64,000 bases of DNA from Gelatoporia subvermispora B. Its lineage: Eukaryota > Basidiomycota > Agaricomycetes > Polyporales > Gelatoporiaceae. A program made the position numbers and the translations under genes. The stretch spans positions 208,649 to 272,648 of the forward strand of contig KB445811.1 in assembly GCA_000320605.2 (NCBI GenBank), read 5' to 3'. Shown here piece after piece: positions 47,341 to 59,260 of the stretch (position 1 is its first letter; each line of letters opens with the position of its first letter). The notes under the pieces were generated by a model, which saw only the letters and a program-made list of their open reading frames with translations, was not told where the DNA came from and ran no database searches.

Positions 47341-48154
47341 ATAAAACCTTATAGAGGCTGCTGAACATAAATAAGTGTGTCACCAGCAGCACGAGGCTCG
47401 CAAAGACAAGCCAAAACAAGAGTATGGTAGAAAACTAATTGCTCTTAAGGCAGCCCAAGTAGATGACTCTAAAATCGGGAAGTTTAGTATAGAGGAACAG
47501 ATATCAATGGCTGTTATATGTCTCAAGTTATGATTATGTCACTTATATGCTATGTCAGTCATATGCAAGAAAGGGTCTCATTGGAAAATATATCCATTAA
47601 CACACTGCATTACAGAATGAATTTGTAAGGTAACAACTGGCCAGAGTGATGATGGTGAATGCGCGCCTGCTACATGTAAGGAATCACTTGTACCACATGC
47701 CCCTGCAACAATGGGGTGCATTACATATATTCAAGTTATTGATGCGCAGTAGAAGCTCTACACAAATGATGCTTTTGATAAGCTCATGCAAGTCTGGGCC
47801 CTCAGATTGGGGATCGACATATGGTGTAAAATCCCACGGATAGAATGGCGCATTATAATGTATACTGTGGCTCATTTAGAACTGTTGCACTTGTCAAATG
47901 GGTCTTTTCCGTCGGGAGAAGTGTGCACATGATAATGGTGCAATGAGGCCAGCAAACAGGTGCAGGAAGGTTAGAGCTTGTGAGTGTGCAAGGGCTGGCA
48001 AATAATGGGTCAGAACAGGACAGTGTGGGGCCAGTCAGAAAGGTCAAAGTGGGTGCACACAGACAAGAAGGGCAGGTACATGCTAAATCAGGGGTGATAA
48101 ATCAGACTTACATACCAAGGGCAAAACTAAACCAGGCGTGGCCTCTCAGATTAT
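47341..48154. other. Unassigned AT-rich sequence
   Basis: Fragments of plus-strand coding appearance (HVRNHLYHMPLQQWGALHIF near 47670-47730) may be the tail of the dioxygenase-like pseudogene or a separate remnant. No family was recognised. Confidence 0.3.
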
Positions 48155-48300
48155 AATACAATCTGCCCATATCTGTGATACACATGTTATGTCCATTGGG
48201 CACATTGTCTGTACAACTGTAAGACCACCTTATAACAAACTTAACAAACCGGTTCACAATAGACACAACATGTGTATCACAGATATGGGCAGATTGTATT
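48155..48300. repeat. Hairpin repeat with 39-bp arms (copy 1)
   Basis: The arms 48155-48193 and 48262-48300 are inverted complements with one mismatch. Each outer end reads AATACAATCTGCCCATATC on its own strand. The 68-base loop contains GGTTTGTTAAGTTTGTTA (minus strand). A related copy starts at 63866. Close by are copies of a TACTGGAGTCC..CCAGTA motif (near 48305 and 48506) that also adjoins the second copy. Together they look like a non-autonomous element or its terminus. Confidence 0.65.
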
Positions 48301-48552
48301 AGCATACTGGAGTCCTCTAGTGGAAAATACTCCGGAGAACGAGACTATAGATGAGCTGTATATAATACTGGAGACCGACACTGATGGGGTGAACTTCTAC
48401 CCAGGTCAGCATCGATGCTTATATGCGCTCCCATGTGCTCACTTGGATGTTACCACCCTTACAGGCCGCATGGTTACTATAGATGTGAGCAGCTTGTAAT
48501 ACAATACTGGAGTCCACCAGTAAATGTGAGCCAATGTGATAATATATGAACT

Positions 48553-48714
48553 ATGCGAGGCTGCTCACTGCTCACAGCACACAAAGTTGTATACTCGGTG
48601 GGTCTGCCACACATTCATTTGTGATCTTATTATATGCGAGGCTGCTCACTGCTCACAGCACACAAAGTTGTATACTCGGTGGGTCTGCCACACATTCATT
48701 TGTGATCTTATTAT
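48553..48714. repeat. Perfect 81-bp tandem duplication
   Basis: The unit beginning ATGCGAGGCTGCTCACTG and ending GATCTTATTAT occurs twice in a row without a mismatch (48553-48633 and 48634-48714). The unit is a multiple of three, so open frames run through it. Identity of the copies in otherwise strongly decayed sequence implies a recent event or an assembly artefact. Confidence 0.85.
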
Positions 48715-51706
48715 ACTTTGACTCTATAGCAATCTGTTGTGAAAATCTCAAAACTGCCCCCACAAATACAGTTTGAACAGACTCTGTACCCATTCTTCCA
48801 GTTCTCTGGTATGCCTCTCAGTGTGCATTCATAACACACAGGTCGTGGCAATGCCTCAGTTCAACTTGTACTTTTGCTAATATACACAAGGAGCGCATTA
48901 CATGTGCTCCGTAAACAACAACTGAGTTGCTGTGGCACTATAGCAAGTCTATGCCTATTGTAATTGCACAAATGTCAAACACCATCTAGCACAGCCAGCG
49001 AAGGTGCACCACACCCTTGAATGCTCAGTTCTCATAGTTTCCTTAACAATAAATTTTTGTGGGTTCTGCTGCGCTTGTTTGTCATCATCAGAACATTGCC
49101 ACCACTGACCACTTATGTGGTCAAGCTCCTTATTTGGGTATGTTCACTGTCTCCTGATTCTCCTTGACTTTCAATCTGATATGGGTAAGCAGTTAGTACA
49201 TATGCTCCAGAGCATCCTGCACCAGCAGTGCTTGTGTCTCCTTGTGCATATATTGTCTCATGCTTGTACTTTACATGCTTGCTTCATATATCTCATATGC
49301 TTACTTCTCCACAGACTGCGCATCCAATCCACTCAATTCCCATTGCCATTGCCATGGCCATTCCTAGCATTAGCACACCAACACCTATTGATCGACTTGA
49401 CTTGCCTCTATTGGTCATGAGAATGTCTGCACCACAGGTGCTCTCGGCAGTCTCCCTGTGTCTGCCAGATCTTTCCCTTTGCATTACTCATCAGTCTCAT
49501 TGTTGGGCTTGTGCTAGGCAGTTGCAACAAAGGTGCAGTTCTCTGTGTTAGTGTGCCAGATACTTGCAGTTTGCACGTCCTCACAAGATGTTGCTTTTTC
49601 ATGTCATTATGATACATTTGGGTGGTTGGATGCTGTAGAACAAAAGTCTTATATGTAGATTCCAGCGAAGTGTTTGTTTTGCATGCATTTACCACATTGC
49701 CTGCATAGTAAGTCCTGGTTCTGTCAAACCTGTCAAGCTAAGATATAGCAAGCATGAGCATAACGAATAGGCCCTAGGTGCTGGAGACAGTGGGTATGCT
49801 CATCAGTAGGCCCTTGGTCATGACTTTACAGCCTGCACTGGTTGCAGTATGCTATAGCTGTAAAAAGGACCAATCATTAACATAATTAAAATAAATACAA
49901 CTGATCTGATCAGCCGTTGACTTGTAAATGTTTTTGGTTTGAGCAGCTGCCCTCCATCTGGCTTTAGATGACCTCCACCTGGCTTGGGGCACCCTCTGGG
50001 TGCCGGCCCTAGTCTATCTTGTATTATCAATCTGAATCAGCCTAACCTTGCTCCTGTCTCAGCTTTTGATAGTGCTGCAAATGACTGATACAACTTCCCT
50101 TAACAAACTCAGACGTGCCAAAGAGGAACAAAAACCACTCTTTTTAGTGAGAAATATGAAAAACCATAACCTCCTTATAGTTCTCATAATGTGTCATAGC
50201 CTCTCAACAGCAAGAGCAACTCACTTAATTTGTTACCCACTCTGATTTGTATTTGTGTGGAAATTTCCTTCTTAGCAGAAACCAGACAACAGAAGCCATA
50301 GTTGCTGCTGAAACTCCACATTTCTACTAAAGCTCAAATGAAAAGTTATGATACCTTCTCAGCATCTCATCCACACCTTCACCGTCCAGCACATATTGTT
50401 TTTGCCTTTCTGGTGATATAAATGCATACTAGCATCACAGTGCAATCTGATAGTTCTGGGCTTCTTTGCTGGTAATATCCCTATACTTAAGATTTCTGTG
50501 CAACATCACAACAACTGGCAACCCTGGTCTCTAGAGCGAAATTCCACTTATTCTTACCTTCTTTTCAATGATCTTGTTTTAGTATGTGATTGGGAGCATG
50601 GTCCCTTATTATGGAAGATGGCTAAAAATGCAATGAACCGCTTACTTTCACACTGCAAATACACTGAGCCATTAACTACAATTAAGTTCATATTACAAAC
50701 TCTTGCTACTAGGTTGCTGGAGACTCTGATCTGCAATATAGCAGAGTACACATGGACCCATAGAGGACAACCAACCAACAACCCCATTGATCCCTAAACC
50801 ATATTCTGACTGTGCCCAAACTTGTCTCTACTTTTATGAATAATGGCCAAGAGATAGAAAATAGTGGCCATAGTGATTTTGAGATACCAGAGCATGCTGG
50901 CCCAGATTATTCAGAAAACCAGCACATAACCTTTCTTGGCAGCTTCATGCCATGTGCTCACTTTGCTTCTTGGGTAGGTTGTTTGCACATCTCCTGTATA
51001 ATATTAGTGAATAATGCTCATTGCTGAATATTTATCAACTTGCATTCTATTCTTGGACTTGTTCACCATCACCTACTTCCCAGCCTGGTCTGAAACCCTA
51101 ACCCTTATAATGAACATTTTCGGTTTATACTTGGTCTGTGGTTTCTATTTGAAGCAAGCAATAGACACTACTTGCTATTACACGTTAAAATGGTAAGACC
51201 AAATCAAAAGGTCTCTTTTATTGCCTCAAAATGACCAACAATAAGCTGAAGCGAGACAGCAGGCATGAATGACCATTTTTGTCCAATAATAGAAATCAAG
51301 ACTCTCCTGTACATTACCATTTTTATGTCTATAGCTTACATTGTGACTAACATAGGTCACTTCATAAGAACATTTCTAGTTTATCGTAACTAGGCAACAT
51401 CGCTCTTGGACTAGCTATTACGATAATAGGAGTTCATGCTCGGAATTTATTATCTCTTTGACTTACCCTCTACTGTGTATTAACTTGCACAGTTTTGTAA
51501 TCTATCTAGAAGGCTTGTTACTACAAGAGCAACTGCATAAGCTATCTGGTTTAACAACTGACACAGTCCGCACAGGTAGCTAATTAGGTGGATTTTAGGT
51601 TTTGGCTTATATCAATTACTAGTTATGCTTGTCAGTTCTATTCATTCAAGGTCATGCACTATAGTCATTCAAGTCATTTATAACCACTACCAACGCGTCC
51701 GCCGCC
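48715..51706. other. AT-rich region without recognised genes
   Basis: There is one longer open frame (50498-50797, plus; contains VCDWEHGPLLWKMAKNAMN and TIKFILQTLATRLLETL). It reads like real but unidentified protein sequence, perhaps a remnant of an element-encoded gene. The rest shows only short frames. Confidence 0.3.
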
Positions 51707-52000
51707 ATGCCCGTTGTGTCTGTCTCTACTGATGCTTCTGCGGAGCCTGCTGTGCCCATTGTGCCCGCTGCACCCGCCACTACCAACGCTCTCGCTATGC
51801 CTGCTGTGCCCACTATGCCTGCCGCCACTGACGCTTCCGCCGTGCCTGTTGCACCCGCAGTCGTGCCTTTCACCGGCGCTGTTGTCCCTGCCCCTGCCGG
51901 TATTACCACACCTCTAGCCTATCTTTACATGTTGGTCAACGCAATCCAACATCTCAGTGAGCAGATTGACAGTATTGTTAGTAAGCAGTCGTCTCAGTAA
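51707..52000 (+). CDS. Small Ala/Pro/Val-rich hypothetical protein
   Basis: A 97-residue frame has its ATG in an unusually good context (GCCGCCATGCC). Its first 70 residues are built from imperfect PAVPxxPAATxASA-like repeats. The end (LYMLVNAIQHLSEQIDSIV) is an amphipathic, possibly coiled-coil helix. CpG and GC content are much higher than in the surrounding sequence, so the frame stands out in composition. It could be a short structural or gag-like protein of an element, or a simple-sequence repeat that is open by chance. The function is unknown. Confidence 0.35.
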   Translation: MPVVSVSTDASAEPAVPIVPAAPATTNALAMPAVPTMPAATDASAVPVAPAVVPFTGAVVPAPAGITTPLAYLYMLVNAIQHLSEQIDSIVSKQSSQ

Positions 52001-55000
52001 TGTTGTCTCTTGTGTCATAGGTATTATGATTGTGCATCTCAACGTGCATCAAATCCACTGTTTGCATGTATTATTACATACTGCCTCAACAAGCAGCGGT
52101 GCAATCATCAATGTCATGTCACTCCTATGTCCAATGCAGTCTGATTGGGTTCAAATGTTTAATGTGTGCATGAAGCCCTCTAGTAGTCATAGGACAAGGT
52201 ATACTACACATTAACTGCATTGCTGAGTTGTAGTTAGAATATGATCAGTCTACTTTCTGAAAATATGCGATGTTTGTCTTGGTCCTGGTGTTTCTCATGA
52301 TGTGATATAATAACTTCTGTATGATACACATAATATATGCATTGTCAGATGACGGTGACATTTTCCAGCTGGGCATGTCAACATCATAGCACATAAAGTG
52401 CATGTTCTGCCTGTGATAGCATAACACTATGATGTTTTCTGTGCTGTGCTAAACCGCATGATAATGTTATTCATATGACAATGTTATTTGCATGGTGGTG
52501 TTATTCATGTGTGTGATGTCAATTGAGGATCTCCATGTGTATTGAACTATGTCAGTTTCATTTCCTGGGGGATGCAGTATGTTGATTATCTGGCTCTTCA
52601 TCTACAACCAGCGAAACCTTGAATTAGAGTAGTCAGAGGTCAGTATGATATTCAGCTGTTGGTATGCAAGGGATAACAGTAATGCGCCAATAGCGCCAAG
52701 GCTGTCCAGGACATATTTAGAGTAACAAGTCAGCACTTGGTATAGTATAATCATAGTGCTGTATGATATTGTATGACGTGAGACTATATGGTCATTATTA
52801 CTTGCTTCTGAATCTGAATAACAAAAGCCCGTAACATGTGAATTTGAATACAATGCACATACTAATGACATTGGTATTTAAGCACAGTTACTCTGAAACA
52901 TGTTATCCAGTAATGTTCTGGAAATGTTTCCTGAAATAATTCCTTCGCAAAAGATCCTATCTGATATTGTTGCTCATGTTCAAATCTTTGTGACATTAGT
53001 ACCGAGCATGTATAAATTTCATATTGAGGCTTACCAATGATTTTAGCGCCAACATTCTGGTTGATCATGAGCTGGCTTTTTGCATACATTTTATCTTCAT
53101 GCTCGTAAATTGAAACCCAACACCGAACCACGGCCACAAAGATGGTTTGGTCAGAATCGAAAACAGTAGGTGCATCTAGTACTGCTTGCATGACCACTTG
53201 GCCCGCCATAAAGCTATCAACTTTGTGAAACTATCCTCAACCTTTGTTGCTGATAAATGGCTGATTAGCCTGAATCGGACCAATGTCGGGTTTGGTCAAG
53301 AGAAACCAGAGGCAATGTGGTGAGGAAGGGTTGTATTTTGTGTCAAAATGTAGAGAATGGTTTGAGGAAGATGGGTAAGAGGCAGATGCTAATGGTCCTT
53401 TCACATCATAATGAATAATCAGCCATGGACGAGCACTGCTTGACTCCATGGTGATAGAGTGTCGGACCATGTGCTCTTTCTTTAAATATTTAGGCAGATG
53501 CTCAGTATTTTAGTGTGCCCCTGTTACGTTACACATTACGTTTGCATACTAGTCTGAATGTGTACAAAGTGGTGGTCGCAAAAATTCACATATCAGATCA
53601 GGCCAAGTAACTGTGTGCTTCAACTAGAGTATAACAAGTCTGACTTGTTATGTTGGCTCTTTGTTGCTCCTGGTTTATAATAGTGTAGATCCAGGAAAAG
53701 TTAGGGAGAAAGACAAACCATCTAGTTCAGCCTTTCTAATTACATAATTGTGTCAGCTGGAGCCAGGCATGGCTAAACCTTATTTGTTTTGTTTGCCACA
53801 TTGGAATTTGGTGCCATTTACCAATATATCAGGCAAGCGGTTTATTGATGGTCACCATGAGATGAGAAAGCAGTGGGGAACACAGAAGTGAGTGTGTGCG
53901 TGTTTGTGAGGAGTGCTGGACAAGTCCTAGACTCTGATGATTCAGATAGTTGTGGCTACTGTTAGCAAAGCATAATTGGCTTGTGGCAGTCACAAGGGGT
54001 GAGGGGTAGCACTGTGCGATCACTGTGCAGGATCATTTGTTATACTTGGATATATGAGTGTACCCTTAAACTAAATCTTTATGTGGGGTATCTCTGCCTA
54101 TCTGTCTCAGATAGAGATCCCATTCAAAAAGAAGGAGGGGCACGTGAGATGTACAGTTGTGGCTAGACATCTGTCTGAACGTTAACATTGCAGAGATAAG
54201 TGCCATCCATGCTGTTGAGCAGCGGCAGTGGGTGCCAGATAGTAGGACTGCTACTTCTATGTCTAATGTAAGGAAACCAGATATCTTCAGTGTGGAGAGG
54301 GAGAGTGGTGCTGCGAGGGAGCTAACAGTGCTCGATTGTCCTCACCAAAGCGGGATGAACAGTACATGGTATATATAGCAACCAAGCCAGGTAGTATGTA
54401 CCAGACACAGTGTGATATCCTCTCACTGTGTTTGAAATATTACCAGATGGTTATGAGTTTTTCCCAAAGGGTGCTTGTCCCCTGGGCCATGGAGAGGCTA
54501 ATGTCTTCCCAGGGGGATCTGCTATTGTTGTGCAATTGCAATTGCGTTGCGATGACATGCCACCTAAAATCAGCATTTTACTATTTTCCTTGTGTTTGTA
54601 AGTTGCTCAGGAAATTTATGATTATGCAAAGCAATAGCCGGGGCATATTTTGCGCATTTATACAACCGGTATGGCAAAGAAATGTGACCATCTGTGTACT
54701 CTAGCTAGTCCAGCGCATTCCTGCATTCTCTTTCTTTGTCCTCTATCCCACTATCTTGCTTGCAAGACAGGTCTTCACCATGGGCAAGCATAGAGCCAGA
54801 GGCAGCATATTGAGATGCGCTAGCTGTTACCATTTGTCAGTTGTGCGTCTAAAACATGTGTAATTACTATACCAGATATTTGTCTGTAGTACTTCAGCTT
54901 TTGATAGTTTTGCTGCATATCCTGGTAGTGTGTGTCCTCGTGCTTCAAGATGCATGCCTACTTTCAGGGAACGGCTACTAGACGGATAGGAATAACGTCC

Positions 55001-55879
55001 TCCGGAGGATTGAATAGGTGTATATAAAAGATGACCACTCCTTTCGCACTAGTGACTGGGTAGACAAAGCGGCCATTCCCAAGATTGCTTTTGAAGGACT
55101 AATTTGTACTGATAAGGCATTTCATTGGCTGGGTTGTCAACCTCCAAGGATTGTCTGTGTTGTGTAGTCCCGTAGTCACCTCAAAGATAAGGGGATTGAC
55201 ATCATCAGTAGGAGGTGGGGAGATGTCATTCACATTAGAGGATGGTTGAATTGGTGAAAAAAGGGAAAAAAGGCACTGGGAGACAGAGTCTTGGTGATCA
55301 CGGGACTCAGGAAGCATGGTTGGTACTGCTGAGAGGGTGCACTGTCCAGTGGCCATCCCCAGATTAATGCTGTCTGTGTTCTGGGTGCACTAGGGTGGGG
55401 CACAGTTTACGTATACTCAATGTGAGCCCTGTGGTATAGGCCGTGGTGCTACACGCAGGTTAGGGTTTTAACAGGCATAGTGAACCTCTGGACTCATTTT
55501 CTTTGGCGACTAGGTCATCAACATCATCCTCAGCTGCATTGTTGTTTGCACCGACTGCATTTTCTGATTACAGCAACTGGAACTCTGATGACCTTGCCGC
55601 ATTTGCAGCTGATCCCAAAATACAGAAAATTGTTGTGTCAGTCATTCGGGAGAAGGAGGATGCTAATTTGGGAGGATGCTCTGGTATGTCTTAGTAGTAT
55701 CATTTGCATATATGCCCAGATTGCCGTCACCATATGTAGTATCATATGTCCTGATACAACAACTATAAATATATGCTAGCATGTACGTCTTGTGTAGCTA
55801 GTAACAATCTAAGATTTGTGCCATCAGATAGTTACGCATAGCTACAACTGCGTGATCAGTGGGATACTCCTCTGGTATA
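52001..55879. other. Unassigned region with scattered open frames
   Basis: On the minus strand, 52862-53209 is open (contains TIFVAVVRCWVSIYEHEDKM and an intron-like GTAAGC..AAAG segment near 53035-52985), suggesting a real but unidentified spliced gene remnant. On the plus strand 55503-55694 contains NWNSDDLAAFAADPKIQKIV, also unidentified. No transposase, reverse transcriptase or RNA motif was seen. Confidence 0.3.
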
Positions 55880-56870
55880 ACACGGCCAGGCTCATCAGGA
55901 TCATAGTCTGAGTCAGAGTTAGGACTAAGAATCTCTATTATATCACGATTACCCAATTTCATGCCTTGCTTGGCTTCAATATCAAGAATCAGGTTATGGA
56001 GGATTAAGGTGCATCAGACCTATGTAACTGCCAATTTATGTGAATGTGGATCTTTGACCTGTATATGCAGTTCACATAAGGATTGCCATTTGCCCTTGAG
56101 CTGCCCAAACCTGTGTTTGGTCTCTACTCACACAGAAAAAAGGCATTGGTTGAAATCCCGCTTTACACAAGGGAGTGTGCTTGTACCAGCCGGTAATTTA
56201 AATAGTACTATACACCAGGTTTCTAGGAAGTATGCAGAGTCACCCCAGATTCATTTGTTGTCTTTTAGAAATAATCTGGGATATTGATAGATTGCTGTAT
56301 CTTTGAAAGCATGGGAATCATGCATGCAATGTTGCCGATAGCGTAGTCCATGATCCATAGGGATCCAACCAAGAATATAACCTGTTATATTGTAAGCAAA
56401 GAACAATAAATGTTGTGTTGATTGAAAATCTTATCTGAAGTGACATAGCATAGTCTGAGTTTTTGTTAAACCACACCTTGCCATACAGGGCAGGTTCTTC
56501 ATATAACTTGATAGCGGTCTCGTCAATAGCCATGATCCCTCTCATTCACGTGGTGCATTGAGTCTTTAACCAGACGAACTCCTTTGCAGCAGCTCGTTCT
56601 TCATCAGTTAGTAGATAGATTGCCTCATGATGAAAAGAAGTAATTGCAGCTGCAACTCAGTGCATGCAATTGTTCACTGAGCCTGTCGAGACTCCAGCCC
56701 AAGTGGTGAGGTTAATAACAGATATAGCATTGCCATAATGATCCATGTGTCTCAGAAAGATTGCTAACTGAGAATGTACTTCAAGCTGTGGATTGTTTGA
56801 CTTGTTATAGAAAATTGGGTGTAAGATAATTTTTCCCAGGAGGGCATCAAATACCAAAGGTGTGACATGG
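55880..56870 (-). pseudogene. PIF/Harbinger-type DDE transposase, inactivated
   Basis: The minus strand reads, from the N-terminal side, VFDALLGKIILHPIF, QLAIFLRHMDHYGNAISVIN and TWAGVSTGSVNNC (the helix-turn-helix-like part). GIMAIDETAIKLYEEP and FNKNSDYAMSLQ (first catalytic Asp region) follow. Then come GDSAYFLETWCIVLFKLPAG, a HRFGQLKGKWQSLCELHIQV block and CTLILHNLILDIE, the usual end of this family (DDE_Tnp_4-like). Stops appear where the family has Arg and Trp: V-stop-VETK, and T-stop-V-stop-C before LILHN. The second catalytic segment (VDYxLGxTGSxHD) is poorly preserved. Live enzymes cut and paste the element with 3-base target duplication; this copy cannot be active. Confidence 0.75.
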
Positions 56871-56974
56871 ACAAAGTGTCGGAAACGATCAGGATATTCT
56901 ACATAAAATTGTCACAGAAGCGGGAGCTAAGAGGCCTGTGAAATATGAGGATGCTAGACTAAGACACATTGTTG

Positions 56975-57616
56975 TTAGATAGTGTCAAAGGTGTTGTAAA
57001 AATGACAAAAAGCAGCCATTGCCATGACCTGAATGTGTATTATTGACTTGTAGTATACGTCATGATAGAATGTGCCAAATGGGCCAATAGGGAGCAAGGA
57101 AGTCTTTTCCATGCCATACATGGGAAGTGTCGGGTTCTCAAGCAAGCATGAGGAGATTACCAAGTCTAGCATATCTGGGACACTATAGTCTGGGGAAATG
57201 TGAAAGCCCAGAAACAGGCCACCCAGGACTGTCATAGCAGGGTCATTGGCAGGGAATATACTGAAGTTGAAGTCATCTGGGCACAGTCCATCAGCAAAAT
57301 GCAAGGAAAGCCAGAGTTGAAAGTGGTATATGCTGCCCTCTGTATCCGATAGTGCCAGCATGCACCTAAGTGCCGTAAGGAGCACGAAGTAAGCACGGTT
57401 CATCACATGCTCTAGCGCTATCTCTCGGGTTGTCAGATGACTGAGCAACATTAACTTTAAGCTTGCTGAGATCTTCAGGAGCAGAGCAGTGGGTGAGCCT
57501 GGTAATGGTTGATGAAGACTTGATAGCAGGTAGCTATTATATGCCCACATTGATCTGTCATCTTCGAGCCTTTCGAATTTCTCACTTCGAAACAACAGTC
57601 GGTCACAGTCGGTCAC
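56975..57616 (-). CDS. Unrecognised 213-residue open frame beside the Harbinger transposase
   Basis: This uninterrupted frame of 213 codons in otherwise decayed DNA is Leu-rich with several hydrophobic helices (LLLKISASLKLMLLSHL, AYFVLLTALRCMLAL, AMTVLGGLFLGFHISPDYS) and a PDDFNFSIFPANDP loop. It lies just upstream of the transposase on the same strand. It has no Myb/SANT pattern, so it is not the usual second Harbinger protein. It may be an exon of a larger host-type gene or an element passenger. The function is unknown. Confidence 0.35.
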   Translation of the reverse strand: MTDCDRLLFRSEKFERLEDDRSMWAYNSYLLSSLHQPLPGSPTALLLKISASLKLMLLSHLTTREIALEHVMNRAYFVLLTALRCMLALSDTEGSIYHFQLWLSLHFADGLCPDDFNFSIFPANDPAMTVLGGLFLGFHISPDYSVPDMLDLVISSCLLENPTLPMYGMEKTSLLPIGPFGTFYHDVYYKSIIHIQVMAMAAFCHFYNTFDTI

Positions 57617-59260
57617 ACCTCTTCCTGAGAAGGTAACCCTATGACGGGGTTACCAGGCTTGCTCACCGATCACAGCCAAGCTTGCAAGATGAACAAAGCA
57701 AACTCTGAACGCCTCTATTGCACTGTGCAAATACACAATGTCATTGCAATGTCACGCACATTGCAACAATAGTTGTCTGCTTGCCATTGCACAAATTGCC
57801 AGTGTTCTAGGCCTTGTGCAAACAATATTCTATGATTCTATTGCCGCACGGCCCCGAAAACGTCCTTGGTGGGCGGTAGGCACACAGTATGTGGCGCACT
57901 CAGGTAGACTCCGCTGCTCGCACTCATGGGGTGCATGCAAATAACCATAGATGCCTTCCTCCATGCACGGTTTCCGCACGGCAGTCATCTGGTGCACTGA
58001 AACTGTGCAACGGAAGCGGGCACATTTGACCCAATGCCAGCATATCCTGGGAAGATCAGACATGGGCCTGCACTATGGGTGACTTTGCTCGCTTGTGGTT
58101 ATGAGGGGAAATTCTGCCGTGACAGGTTGAGACAGGCATGGAGATAGGGCAGCGAAGGAGCTGAATGCACCAGTCATGTGCATAGCAGTCTGGACCCAGG
58201 CAAGAGCCATATAAGCCAGCAGGTTTAGCAGAGACGAGGCACTATCCTGATTCCTCTCCTCTGTCCTCGGCCTCATTTCTTCTTCCTTGCATGCTGTTGT
58301 TCATGTCGTGCTCAGTGGACACAGCAGTAAGTTGTCAACATCAAGAGCAAGCTGCTAAGCACGAGACTTACCTTGATGTTGCAGGTACCTGTGAGCAAAA
58401 CAGGTCAGGATGTTGGGCCAATGGCCTGCACTGTGACTGCAAGTATACTGCCACACAGCTATACTGCTGCCCTGCTCGACGGAGCATATCTGGTAAGTCT
58501 GTAGATGTACGCATTGTGATCTTACTCATGTGTGGTGCAGGTCTCTGTCATGAGGGTGTGTGCTGTCTAGATTCAAGGGTCAGTGCATCGTGTGAGTGCA
58601 TGTTAGTACATCGGTTTGTGTGGAGCTTATGGCGGGATTAGCAGGGGAGTGGCGTGGTGAGCAAGCAGGTCAGTGGGCAGTGTGAATGAGGTATGTTTGG
58701 TGGTCCCGACTCTGTGCTCAGTGTCTCACATTCGCGGGCTGTCTCCAGAATTCACATGAACACGCTATGTTGTGCCCTCACACGTGTTGGCCTTGGTGAG
58801 TATACTGCAGCGTGGCACGGAGATCACAACTTACCTCGCTGTCACCAAGCGGTCTCATATCAAGGAGGTGCCACTGCGCACATCAAGAGCTCATGTGTGG
58901 GTGACTGGAATCGTCTGACAAGGGGCAAGGTGATTGTGCTTGCAGTCATAGCGGTATTGACGTCGGGAGCATCGTGCAATATGTGTTGTGTAGCGCACTC
59001 CAAACACTGTACACCATCTCACACGTTCTTCTCAGGGTAATGTCTCACGGGTAGGTGTGCTTGCACTATCACGTGTGCATGCAGTTCACATCTCATGGAC
59101 CTGTGCTTGATATCAATCAGATATAGTAAGTTTTACCTTACCAGGGCCCACTATGACAGCACTGGATTTTTATCTATGTATTTTCTTGAGTACTCTACAA
59201 ATACAAAAACCAATGTGGAACATGTTGAATCATTCGTGGTGACAAGGGGTGCATATACAA
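57617..59260. other. Region with no recognised gene
   Basis: CpG content is slightly higher than in the neighbours. A short near-perfect palindrome, GGTAACCCTATGACGGGGTTACC, sits at about 57633-57655. Two Cys-rich open frames on the plus strand (58291-58641; 58693-59040) have no recognisable domain. Confidence 0.3.

Noticed and set aside
57633..57655. Palindrome around GGTAACCC..GGGTTACC as an attachment or transposon end
   Set aside because: Single short occurrence without partner copy or flanking duplication.
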